A DNA stretch of 15,907 bases from Propionibacteriaceae bacterium (GTDB lineage Bacteria > Actinomycetota > Actinomycetes > Propionibacteriales > Propionibacteriaceae): NCBI GenBank assembly GCA_031260385.1, contig JAIRKB010000150.1:1-15907 (forward strand), in the 5' to 3' direction. The notes under the pieces were generated by a model. That model did not search any database, had not been told where the DNA came from, and saw only the letters and a list, made by a program, of their open reading frames with translations. Numbering within the stretch: the first letter of the stretch is position 1; every line of letters starts with the position of its first letter. This document shows, one piece after another, positions 1 through 6,780 of the stretch. A program made the position numbers and the translations under genes.

Positions 1-451
1 CATTGACACATCGCATCGCCAGGATTGAGGCATAGACGTTATCCCCCACCAACAGATGCATGATCTTGTAGTAGCCACCAGGATATTGATGACCATAGTT
101 GAGTCGGCTCGTCCAGACCGTTTTGCCCTCAAGCTCACTGGTGCAGGCACCCGAGATCTCCCAGTCGAAGGAGTAACAGCCGGAGGCAGAAGAAACCAGG
201 GCGGGCACCTCGACCTCGGGTTGGCCCTTGTCATTCGTACGCACCGGACAGGTTCCGTCGTAGGGATCAGGACACCAAATCGAGGTCTGATGGAAATCGT
301 CGTCCGCTGCCGCCCCGCTAGGAGCCGCTAGGGCCCACCCAAAGACCATCATCAGACTAGCGAAGATGAACCCCACCGCCATGGCGATCGGCAGATAACG
401 CTTCCACTTCCCACTGGTTGCCACCTCGGCAACCTGCTCAACCTTGGTCAT
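1..451 (-). CDS. DUF2142 family membrane protein, N-terminal part (cut by window edge)
   Basis: An open frame runs from an ATG at 451 to the window edge (150 codons, no stop). A strong ribosome binding site (GAGGAGG) lies about 5 nt upstream of the ATG. Residues about 19-42 form one membrane segment. An outward-facing stretch follows with FHQTSIWCPDP (about 53-63), several cysteines (60, 68, 92, 103, 148), and QYPGGYYKIMHLLVGDN (about 122-138). This order (first TM, 'F H..S.WC', 'CY.F', 'YP..YY', 'MR..N') is what I recall for the N-terminus of actinobacterial DUF2142 proteins. Those are large polytopic proteins usually found in cell-wall glycan loci, and their biochemical role is not established. 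The gene is divergent from the glycosyltransferase at 558. The family call is from memory of the pattern; that a membrane protein begins here is solid. Confidence 0.72.
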   Translation of the reverse strand, partial: MTKVEQVAEVATSGKWKRYLPIAMAVGFIFASLMMVFGWALAAPSGAAADDDFHQTSIWCPDPYDGTCPVRTNDKGQPEVEVPALVSSASGCYSFDWEISGACTSELEGKTVWTSRLNYGHQYPGGYYKIMHLLVGDNVYASILAMRCVN

Positions 452-541
452 GAATCCTCCTCAACCAGCTACGATGGCCATTCCACCGCCCAACTAGTCC
501 AAATGGCCAGCATACACGCCTGGACTGACTGATCGCGGCTC

Positions 542-560
542 TATACTGATCCTTGTCATG
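542..560 (+). promoter_or_regulatory. Candidate -10 box giving a leaderless or near-leaderless transcript for the GT2 gene at 558
   Basis: TATACT at 542-547 matches the sigma-70/SigA -10 consensus. The ATG at 558 lies 10 nt downstream, so transcription would start within about 0-4 nt of the start codon. No Shine-Dalgarno sequence is visible in 548-557 (GATCCTTGTC). No convincing -35 hexamer is seen. Leaderless genes are common in Actinomycetota. The site is inferred from sequence only. Confidence 0.5.
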
Positions 561-1484
561 ATTACTGTCTTGTTAGCTTCCTACAATGGCGCCGCTTTCG
601 TCGCGGAGTTGCTGGACTCCCTGCTTGCTCAGACCCAGCTCCCCGATCGGATCGTCATCCATGACGACTGTTCGACTGATGAAACACCTCAGATCCTCCG
701 CCGCTATCAAGGTGAGCATCCTGGGTTGATCGAGGTCACACTCAAGACCACGAACTCCGGCGGCTCGGCGGCGAATTTCATGCCGATGATGATCACCGAA
801 CGCGACGACTACCTGATGCTCTGTGATCAGGACGATATTTGGTTGCCCGACAAGATCGCTCTCACCTACGCCAAGATGCTCGAAATGGAAGCTGAGCGGG
901 GGCAAGACTGCCCCATAATGGTCCACACCGATCTGGTGGTCGTCGACGAGGATCTTCACCTACTGGCTGGTTCCTTCAAGGCCAACACCTTCGCCAACTA
1001 CAACCGCACCCGGTTACGCGACCAGATCATCCAGAACACCGCTACCGGTTGTACGGTGATGTACAACCGGGCGCTCGCCGAAGAACTCACCCAATTCCCT
1101 GCAAACATGGTGATGCACGACTGGTGGCTCTCCCTGGTGGCGGCGGCTTTTGGCCAGATCGGTCACCTCGATGATCAAACCATTCTTTACCGCCAACATA
1201 CTGCCAACCAAGTCGGCGTCACCGATATGCGGACCCTCCGTTACAAGCTAAAACGCGCGCTCAACCCCAGCGGGGTGCGCGCTGATATTCACAAGACCTA
1301 CCCCCAAGCCGAGGATTTTCGGACGATCTTTGCCGACCGACTGACCGACGAGCAAGCAGACTTTCTCCGCGCCTACTGCGCTATTCCCACACTTTCCAAG
1401 TTCAGCCGGATCATCACTGTGATCTACCTGAGGGTGTGGAAGACCGGTCTGTCACGCAACCTGGCTTATCTGCTGTTCATTTGA
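558..1484 (+). CDS. Family 2 glycosyltransferase (rhamnosyltransferase-like)
   Basis: This 308-residue GT-A enzyme starts directly on the first beta strand (MITVLLASYNGAAF). It carries HDDCSTDET (36-44) as the nucleotide-binding Asp region and LCDQDDIWLPDKI (88-100) with the metal-binding acidic motif. Further on are HDWW (187-190) and YRQH (211-214), in the acceptor/catalytic half. The CDQDD.W.PDK signature is common in rhamnosyltransferase-like GT2 proteins of O-antigen and wall polysaccharide loci, which fits the dTDP-rhamnose genes nearby; donor and acceptor are not proven. There is no membrane segment, so it should act at the cytoplasmic face on a lipid-linked acceptor. It shares the same motifs in the same order with the gene at 2464, so the two are paralogues. 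It appears leaderless, and no gene lies between it and the repeat array that follows. Confidence 0.9.
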   Translation: MITVLLASYNGAAFVAELLDSLLAQTQLPDRIVIHDDCSTDETPQILRRYQGEHPGLIEVTLKTTNSGGSAANFMPMMITERDDYLMLCDQDDIWLPDKIALTYAKMLEMEAERGQDCPIMVHTDLVVVDEDLHLLAGSFKANTFANYNRTRLRDQIIQNTATGCTVMYNRALAEELTQFPANMVMHDWWLSLVAAAFGQIGHLDDQTILYRQHTANQVGVTDMRTLRYKLKRALNPSGVRADIHKTYPQAEDFRTIFADRLTDEQADFLRAYCAIPTLSKFSRIITVIYLRVWKTGLSRNLAYLLFI

Positions 1485-1501
1485 CTTAGGCAAAGAGGGA
1501 A

Positions 1502-1603
1502 GTTGCAGAACTGGTTCAATACACGAAGCACCAGTTCTGATATACGAAGTTGAAGAACTGGTTCAATACACAAAGACCAGTTCTGATAAAGTCGTTGCAG
1601 AAC
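1502..1603. repeat. Tandem inverted-repeat array (two 47-bp hairpin units plus a partial third)
   Basis: The 18-mer AGAACTGGTTCAATACAC occurs at 1507-1524 and again at 1554-1571, a period of 47 bp. Each copy is followed by the complementary arm ACCAGTTCTGATA. Unit 1 has a perfect 10-bp stem (1506-1515 with 1530-1539, loop 14 nt). Unit 2 has a 9-bp stem (1554-1562 with 1576-1584, loop 13 nt). A truncated third copy, GTTGCAGAAC at 1594-1603, repeats 1502-1511. The four half-sites are centred near 1511, 1534, 1558 and 1580, about 22-24 bp apart, which is roughly two helical turns. No T-run follows either hairpin, so intrinsic termination is unlikely. It could be an operator array upstream of the gene at 1626, an RNA structure, or a small dispersed element. 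The repeat itself is directly visible; its role is unknown. Confidence 0.85.
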
Positions 1604-1625
1604 CCTGACTTGGGAGCCTGCGTAG

Positions 1626-2471
1626 ATGGACTTTTCTTTGCTCATGGCGGTTTACGCCGGTGATGACGCCGCGTTCGTTGAGCATGCCTACCGCAGTGCC
1701 ACCAGTGGGCAAACCCGACCCCCAGCCCAATGCGTGATCGTTCAAGATGGTCCCGTGGGGGTTGATCTGGCGCGTTGGCTAGAGCAGGTCGAAACCGAAC
1801 CGGGAGTTAAGTTGGTCCGTCTCGAGACCAACCAGGGTTTGGCAGCGGCCCTCAATGCCGGGCTAGCCGAAGTCACCACCGAAGTGGTTGCCCGCATCGA
1901 CGCCGATGATTATTGCCTTCGCGAGCGTTTCGAACGCCAACTCGCTTTGATTGAGACGGGGCTCGATCTGGTGGGCGGCGCAATTGCCGAGTTTGCCACC
2001 GACCCGTACACCCCTGGCCTAGTTCGCAATGTCGCCACCACCCAAGCGGCGATTGAACGCCGAGCGCGGATCGAGAGCCCTTTCCATCACCCCAGCGTGG
2101 TCTTCCGCAAGGCGGCCGTCGACGCGGTGGGTGGCTATCCGGAACTACGCCAGATGGAGGATTACCTGCTCTGGGTCCGGATGCTGATTAATGGGGCGCG
2201 GGTCGCTAACCTACCAGAGGTGGTTGTCCACTACCGGGTCGGCGCCGGCGCCTTCGCTCGTCGGGGTGGGCGGATTCTAGCCCGCTCCGAAGCAGCCTTG
2301 CAAAAAGAGTTTCGCCGTCTCGGCTTTATCACCTGGGCCCAGTATCTACGTAACCGGATTCTTCGAGGCGCTCTCTACCGTCATCTCCCCGCCCGACTAC
2401 GCCGCCCGGCCTACCATCTGTGGAAACGTCTAGGTAAAAAGTCCCCAACCTCCGAGGGCCCAGATGACTAG
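1626..2471 (+). CDS. Family 2 glycosyltransferase (AmsE/WcaA-like)
   Basis: This 281-residue enzyme has the layout of AmsE-type GT2 proteins. It begins with FSLLMAVYAGDDA, followed by VIVQDGP (37-43), NQGLAAALNAGL (69-80) and the metal-binding RIDADD (90-95). Then come FHHPSVVFRK and an acceptor-side MEDYLLW motif. The C-terminus is rich in Arg/Lys and may help it sit on the membrane face. In amylovoran and similar loci, members transfer hexoses such as galactose to lipid-linked intermediates; the sugar here is not known. A weak ribosome site, GGGAG at 1612-1616, lies 9 nt before the ATG. The repeat array ends 22 nt upstream of the start, so it may control this gene. The stop codon lies within the next gene's start region (8-nt overlap), which points to translational coupling. 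Confidence 0.88.
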   Translation: MDFSLLMAVYAGDDAAFVEHAYRSATSGQTRPPAQCVIVQDGPVGVDLARWLEQVETEPGVKLVRLETNQGLAAALNAGLAEVTTEVVARIDADDYCLRERFERQLALIETGLDLVGGAIAEFATDPYTPGLVRNVATTQAAIERRARIESPFHHPSVVFRKAAVDAVGGYPELRQMEDYLLWVRMLINGARVANLPEVVVHYRVGAGAFARRGGRILARSEAALQKEFRRLGFITWAQYLRNRILRGALYRHLPARLRRPAYHLWKRLGKKSPTSEGPDD

Positions 2472-3387
2472 GGATGTCATCATCCTGCTTTCCACCTACA
2501 ACGGCCAGACCTATCTAGGTGAGCTCCTAGAATCCCTGCGCACCCAAACCGCCGCCGAGCGGGTTCACCTCCTGATCCGCGATGATGGTTCTACGGACGC
2601 CACCCGGTCGGTGCTCGCCGCCGCTAACCTCTCCCCCCTCGCGGTCGGCCTGATCAAAGGCCCCAACCTCGGTCTCAACGCCTCCTTTGCCACCCTTGCT
2701 AGGGCGGTGCCCCAGGGTTTCTCTACGATCATGCTCTGCGACCAAGATGATGTCTGGCTGCCCGACAAGGTCGCTCTTGCCGCCGAAGCCCTTAGCAATG
2801 CCGACCCAGAAACTCCAACCCTGTATTGCTCACGCTCCACCCTCACCGATGCCGACCTAAACCCAATCGGACTAACCGCCGACGCCCGCCGCGGTCCATC
2901 CCTCCGCCACGCCCTCTTCCAGAACATCGCTCCCGGCCACACTATGGCCTTCAACCCCGCCTTGTTGAGACTATTTTCCGCCACCTTCAACGATGACGCC
3001 ATCATCCACGACTGGTGGCTTTACCTACTCGCCGTCAGCCACGGCCAAGTGATCTTCGACCCTGAGCCTCACGCCTACTACCGCCAACATGGCGGCAATG
3101 AAATTGGTTACAGCGCTAGTCGCCTCCAGCGCCTGCGCCGCGATCTGCGTCGTCTCGTACGCGAGGATCGCTCGGCCCTCACTCAGCAGGGAGCCGCCTT
3201 GGCTCGTACCTGCCACGAAACCCTCACCGACGAAGACCGGGCCTTGTTAGCTGCCTTCCTCGATCAAGACACCCTCAGTTCCCGACTGGCCTACCTTCGC
3301 CGTTACCCCATGGTCGCCCAGCAGCGTCGCCTCCCTGGGGTCTCCAGCCTGCTCTTCCTGCTCGGACGTTACCGCGTTCCGGTCTGA
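2464..3387 (+). CDS. Family 2 glycosyltransferase, paralogue of the gene at 558
   Basis: This protein has 307 residues. It carries RDDGSTDATR (39-48), LCDQDDVWLPDKV (91-103), HDWW (182-185) and YRQH (206-209), the same motifs at nearly the same spacing as in the 558-1484 protein. That supports a duplication and a rhamnosyltransferase-like GT2 role; donor and acceptor are unknown. Its start overlaps the end of the preceding gene by 8 nt, so the two are probably translated together. The last 141 bp are antisense to the tail of the DUF6020 gene. The C-terminal end (RLAYLRRYPMVAQQ... RYRVPV) resembles the basic-hydrophobic end of its paralogue, so this gene genuinely reaches its stop at 3387. Confidence 0.9.
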   Translation: MTRDVIILLSTYNGQTYLGELLESLRTQTAAERVHLLIRDDGSTDATRSVLAAANLSPLAVGLIKGPNLGLNASFATLARAVPQGFSTIMLCDQDDVWLPDKVALAAEALSNADPETPTLYCSRSTLTDADLNPIGLTADARRGPSLRHALFQNIAPGHTMAFNPALLRLFSATFNDDAIIHDWWLYLLAVSHGQVIFDPEPHAYYRQHGGNEIGYSASRLQRLRRDLRRLVREDRSALTQQGAALARTCHETLTDEDRALLAAFLDQDTLSSRLAYLRRYPMVAQQRRLPGVSSLLFLLGRYRVPV

Positions 3388-5259
3388 GGAGGCCGGTTCT
3401 CGGCGGGGAAACGCCAAGCTCAACACCACTGGTAAGGCAATGAGGTATCCATAGGCATAGCGATATTCCGCAAAGACCGGCGAAGCTAGGCAGACCAGCC
3501 AGACCGCCGCTAGCGGGGCTAGACACCAGGCCTGGCGTAGACGTCCGGTGGCGCCGAGTGCGGCGAGAGCTAACAAGCCCAAGTGGAAACCGAACCCGAT
3601 TGAAAAGACCATTGATACCCCCGGAATCAACCGGAAGATGTTGAAAGCGGAACCGAGCCAAGTGGTCGCGTGATCACTGGGACTGAGCCCCGGAACTGGC
3701 ACGGTTGAGGAAATACCACCGGAGACCACCCAATGAAAAGCCTCTGGGTACCAGTAGCCATGGGAGTTCGCCAGGAAGGACTCAAGATAGGCTTTCGGAT
3801 ATTGCACTCCGAGATCAAACCACCCGGAGACGAACTGTCCTAGATTGTCGCTTAGGTAACTATTATCGGCAAAGCGCTTCACTGGGTCCGAGATAGTCGG
3901 GTTATATTGGGCACCAATCTCCCTCGGCCCATGCCCACCAAACAGCTCTCGGACAAACTGGGTTTGATCCGGTGTCAGTTCGTCGGCGTACAACGCCGAG
4001 ACCCGAGCGATTTGCTGCAACGGAACCGACAAGGCTTCTCGTACTGATCCGGGCTCGACACCCATCCCACCGATGACCGGACCACGGATTACAAAAGCGA
4101 GACCGAGCCCGATCAATAATCCAATCAGCATTCGCTTACGAAATTGTTTGGAGACCAGGATGATCGCCGCCAACGCCACCAGCATCGCCGCGATAGGCCC
4201 ATCAGAGCGGAAGAGAAAAACCGCCAACAAGCAGACTTGGAATCCAACTAACCACGGCCACTTCTTCTTCGGGCCCGGCCCCTTGACCAAGTCAATAAGC
4301 ATGACCGTGAGCACCAGCATGGCGGCGGCAAAGGGGATGTTCTTCCACATCGTAATCGCATAAATCGCGTTTGTGGGATAGACAACAAACCAGGCTAGTC
4401 CCACTAGCCACAACCAAATCGGCGTACGCCAGCGCAGCATCTTCAGTGCCGCATAGGCCATCGCCGCGCTAGTGACAAGGATCTGAACAATGCTATAGAT
4501 CCCGACCCCGAGAGATACATTGCCCAGCTGCGCTGCCGGGCTGACTAGGAGTCGGATCACCAGAGTATGAATCACCGGATGATGATTATTCAACGCGTCG
4601 TACCCTAGGGCTTGGTTCATTTGTCCCAAACTGTCGGTTGACAGACAGCCTGGCCACAACCAGATCAGGTACGGCACCCGACTTAAGGCGATCACTGCCC
4701 ACAACCCGATAAACGCCCACCGTGGTTTCTCGACAAGGTTTTCCACCCAATCACGGCAACGTCGAGCCCGGCCGACTAAGGGAGCGAGTAACGGGAGACG
4801 ATCATTCAACGGCCGGATTAGCAGTCCAAGCACACAGGCTGCCGCGACATAGGCGAACCAGAAATAGCCACCAAAGATCACCAGACCTTTGGTGAAGCGA
4901 CGCAGCGAATCAAACCACACCAGCGATCCATAGTTGGAGATCGACAGTCCGATCACCTCACAAAGGGCTAATCCACCAGCGGGGACTAAGGCCCACCTCC
5001 TCATCCTCGGCTCGCGCATGGCTTGAACTGCAAACCAGCCGAGTAAAGCCAGGGCGGGCATGATGACAACATAGCTCAGATTATTCCCCGCCCAACCGGT
5101 GAGAATATTACTGGCCTGTTCCGGAACAAAAGAGGTGGCGATAGCGGCCGTTGATAGACAGGCGCCGAGCACCAATAATCCCCATTGCCACCAGGCTAAA
5201 GGCCTCCAAGCCTTCTGTTGTGGCCCAACGGCGGTATCTTGGGCTAAGACTTCACTCAT
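3247..5259 (-). CDS. DUF6020 family polytopic membrane protein, candidate GT-C glycosyltransferase
   Basis: This protein of about 670 residues has many hydrophobic segments, starting with WWQWGLLVLGACLSTAAIA. The best-marked stretch is LWPGCLSTDSLGQM (about 201-214) followed by NNHHPVIHT (about 225-233). An acidic residue and histidines in an early outer loop are reminiscent of GT-C transferases that use polyprenyl-phosphate sugars. DUF6020 is my family assignment from these motifs and length; its function is unestablished. It is the last gene of a coupled unit after the GtrB-like and GtrA-like genes, the position of the third, glycan-specific Gtr enzyme. The start is ATG 5259 in a TGATG overlap with the GtrA stop; a GTG three bases earlier (5262) is equally possible. 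AAGAAGGG lies just upstream. The final 46 residues, a polar Glu/Gly/Ser-rich tail after the last membrane segment, are encoded antisense to the GT2 gene ending at 3387. Confidence 0.8.
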   Translation of the reverse strand: MSEVLAQDTAVGPQQKAWRPLAWWQWGLLVLGACLSTAAIATSFVPEQASNILTGWAGNNLSYVVIMPALALLGWFAVQAMREPRMRRWALVPAGGLALCEVIGLSISNYGSLVWFDSLRRFTKGLVIFGGYFWFAYVAAACVLGLLIRPLNDRLPLLAPLVGRARRCRDWVENLVEKPRWAFIGLWAVIALSRVPYLIWLWPGCLSTDSLGQMNQALGYDALNNHHPVIHTLVIRLLVSPAAQLGNVSLGVGIYSIVQILVTSAAMAYAALKMLRWRTPIWLWLVGLAWFVVYPTNAIYAITMWKNIPFAAAMLVLTVMLIDLVKGPGPKKKWPWLVGFQVCLLAVFLFRSDGPIAAMLVALAAIILVSKQFRKRMLIGLLIGLGLAFVIRGPVIGGMGVEPGSVREALSVPLQQIARVSALYADELTPDQTQFVRELFGGHGPREIGAQYNPTISDPVKRFADNSYLSDNLGQFVSGWFDLGVQYPKAYLESFLANSHGYWYPEAFHWVVSGGISSTVPVPGLSPSDHATTWLGSAFNIFRLIPGVSMVFSIGFGFHLGLLALAALGATGRLRQAWCLAPLAAVWLVCLASPVFAEYRYAYGYLIALPVVLSLAFPRREPASSDRNAVTSEQEEQAGDPREATLLGDHGVTAKVGQSGTEGVLIEEGS

Positions 5260-5720
5260 CACTGATCACCCTTCTTTGACTTCCAGGAGAAAAGCCAACG
5301 ATAACCGAGGAAGTTGCAGACCATCCCGACTCCCATCGCACAAATCTTCGCTCCAATCGCCACAATCTCGAAAGACAGCGTCGGAATCATCGGCGGTACG
5401 AGGTGCACAATCGTCCAAATCACCGCCCCCTGAACCACTAGGCCCGAGGTCAAGGTAATCGCGACAAAGACCACGAAGGAAACGATCCCCTGCTGGCGCG
5501 ACCGGAAAACCCATCGGCTATTAAGCAGAAAGCTCACGCACATCGTGATCGTCGTGGAGATCGTGTTTGCCAGAATCGGGTGCAACCCGATCACCGCCGC
5601 CAGCAGTGAGAACAACCCTAGGTCAAGTAGGGAGTTAAACACCCCGACGGCAAGGTAGCGCACAAAAGACGCCCACCCACCCCGTTTGGACTCCGCGTTG
5701 GTGTTGACCGACTCACTCAT
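5259..5720 (-). CDS. gtrA: GtrA-like polyprenyl-phosphate-sugar translocase
   Basis: This protein has 153 residues and four membrane segments (about 20-45, 50-68, 78-104, 117-138). Typical GtrA/DPMS-fold signatures are visible: RYLAVGVFNSLLDLGLF (21-37), FLLNSRWVFR (64-73) and NFLGYRWLFS (136-145) at the C-terminus. GtrA proteins are thought to flip polyprenyl-phosphate sugars made by a GtrB partner, though direct proof is limited. The start at 5720 is chosen because its ATGA overlaps the upstream gene's stop (4 nt) and the protein then has family length. A longer frame to 5822 adds 34 residues that lie inside the upstream gene and look non-native. The stop overlaps the start of the DUF6020 gene, so all three genes are translationally coupled. 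Confidence 0.9.
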   Translation of the reverse strand: MSESVNTNAESKRGGWASFVRYLAVGVFNSLLDLGLFSLLAAVIGLHPILANTISTTITMCVSFLLNSRWVFRSRQQGIVSFVVFVAITLTSGLVVQGAVIWTIVHLVPPMIPTLSFEIVAIGAKICAMGVGMVCNFLGYRWLFSWKSKKGDQ

Positions 5721-6649
5721 GGTGTGTCGGAGACCACAGGACCATACTGGAGGTAAGCCAAACGGGCGATCTCCTGGCGCACGCGTAAGATCCCATTGAG
5801 CATCACCCCAAGCCCCACACACAACACCGCAATAATCCCAATCGCCGAGGCCAGAATGGCCGTTGGGAACCTGGGCACCAGCCCAGTCAAGAAAAACTCC
5901 ACCACAATCGGCGCGCCTAGACCAAGGGATATCACCGCCAACAAGCCCGCTACGACGCCAAAAAAGAGCGCTGGTCGCTCATGTAACAGCAGAGAGACAA
6001 TTAGACCTAGGATGCGTAGTCCATCACGAACTGTCCGTAACTTCGACTCGCTGCCGGCTGGACGATCACGAAAACCAATGGGAAGCTCCGCTTGGGGCAC
6101 CCGCAAGTTACGGGCGTGAATCGTCAACTCGGTCTCAGTTTCAAACTGCCGCGACAGTGCTGGGAAGCTCTTGACGAACCGTCGCGAAAAGACTCGATAG
6201 CCCGATAGCATGTCGGTGACTTTAACCCCGAAAAGGGCGGTCACTAGGCGATTGAAAAACCGATTACCAGCCGCATGGCCGCGGCGGTAGGCGTCTTTAT
6301 CCCCCTGGGTCGCGGTGCGCACGCCCACCACCTGATCTAGATGTTCCGATAGCAGATGGTCAATCAGTGTGCGGGCCGCTAAGGCATCATAGGTGTCATC
6401 GCCGTCAATCATCAGATAAACGTCAGCATCAAGGTCGGCAAAAGCGCGCCTGACGACATTGCCTTTGCCCTTCCGGCGTTCGAAGCGGACCGTCGCGCCA
6501 GCCGCGCGGGCCAACTCGACAGTGCGATCGGTTGAGCAGTTATCGAAGACGTAAACCGTCATCTCAGGCACCGCCGCCAATAGATCGCTAACAACCGACC
6601 CAATGGTGAGCTCCTCGTTATGCGCAGGCACAATGGCAGCAATTTTCAT
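5717..6649 (-). CDS. gtrB: GtrB/DPM1-like polyprenyl-phosphate glycosyltransferase
   Basis: This is a 310-residue GT2 enzyme with a C-terminal membrane anchor. It begins MKIAAIVPAHNEELTIG and has VFDNCSTDRT (34-43), GKGNVVRRAF (61-70), the metal-binding MIDGDDTYDA (80-89), then DMLSGYRVFSRRF (146-158). Two membrane segments follow at about 226-252 and 264-287. This is the GtrB architecture: it moves a sugar from UDP- or GDP-sugar to undecaprenyl phosphate on the cytoplasmic side. The sugar cannot be read from sequence. It is the first gene of the minus-strand unit and overlaps gtrA by ATGA. It is divergent from the LicCA fusion at 6781, with 131 bp between the two starts. Its own ribosome site is weak (GGGT upstream). 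Confidence is high for the enzyme class. Confidence 0.9.
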   Translation of the reverse strand: MKIAAIVPAHNEELTIGSVVSDLLAAVPEMTVYVFDNCSTDRTVELARAAGATVRFERRKGKGNVVRRAFADLDADVYLMIDGDDTYDALAARTLIDHLLSEHLDQVVGVRTATQGDKDAYRRGHAAGNRFFNRLVTALFGVKVTDMLSGYRVFSRRFVKSFPALSRQFETETELTIHARNLRVPQAELPIGFRDRPAGSESKLRTVRDGLRILGLIVSLLLHERPALFFGVVAGLLAVISLGLGAPIVVEFFLTGLVPRFPTAILASAIGIIAVLCVGLGVMLNGILRVRQEIARLAYLQYGPVVSDTP

Positions 6650-6740
6650 GAGTACCCATTTCTTTGACGCGGGACATCCAGAACCTTACCCCAAATCGGT
6701 TCTTGTCTGCCAGCAATCTTGCTCTCATTTAGTCTCCTGC

Positions 6741-6767
6741 CTGATAGGCTTGCCTAGACGCTATCAG
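6741..6767. promoter_or_regulatory. Nested inverted repeat upstream of licCA (possible operator)
   Basis: CTGATAG (6741-6747) and CTATCAG (6761-6767) form a perfect 7-bp inverted repeat with a 13-bp spacer. Inside it sits a second inverted repeat, TAGGC-TT-GCCTA (6745-6756). It lies 13 nt before the licCA start, in the shared region between the two divergent operons. It could bind a dimeric regulator or form a small RNA hairpin near the start codon. No clear -10/-35 pair could be assigned around it, so its role is a guess. Confidence 0.4.
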
Positions 6768-6780
6768 CGAAAGAACGGGA

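Noticed and set aside
56..331. Open plus-strand frame of 91 codons
   Set aside because: It lies antisense to the DUF2142 gene, has no ribosome site and reads as low-complexity Arg/Gly-rich sequence. The minus-strand frame has a strong ribosome site and recognisable motifs.
1511..1539. GGTTCAATAC resembling a tRNA T-loop
   Set aside because: No acceptor, D or anticodon stems can be drawn around it. The flanking pairs give one long-loop hairpin, not a T-arm with a 7-nt loop.
1506..1590. Hairpins as intrinsic terminators of the first glycosyltransferase gene
   Set aside because: Stems are only 9-10 bp with 13-14-nt loops, and no T-run follows either one (GATATACGAAG and GATAAAGTCG follow).
1502..1603. 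CRISPR array
   Set aside because: Only two full units, the sequence between arms is itself repeated, there are no unique spacers, and no cas-like genes lie in the window.
1..3000. CTAG tetranucleotides looking frequent
   Set aside because: My rough count in the first 3 kb (about 13) is close to chance for this base composition. It is mildly unusual only because many bacteria avoid CTAG, and it has no functional reading here.
5721..5822. 34-residue upstream extension of the GtrA-like protein
   Set aside because: It lies inside the GtrB-like gene, adds Cys/Trp/Pro-rich residues with no family likeness, and the ATG at 5720 has the ATGA overlap typical of coupled genes.
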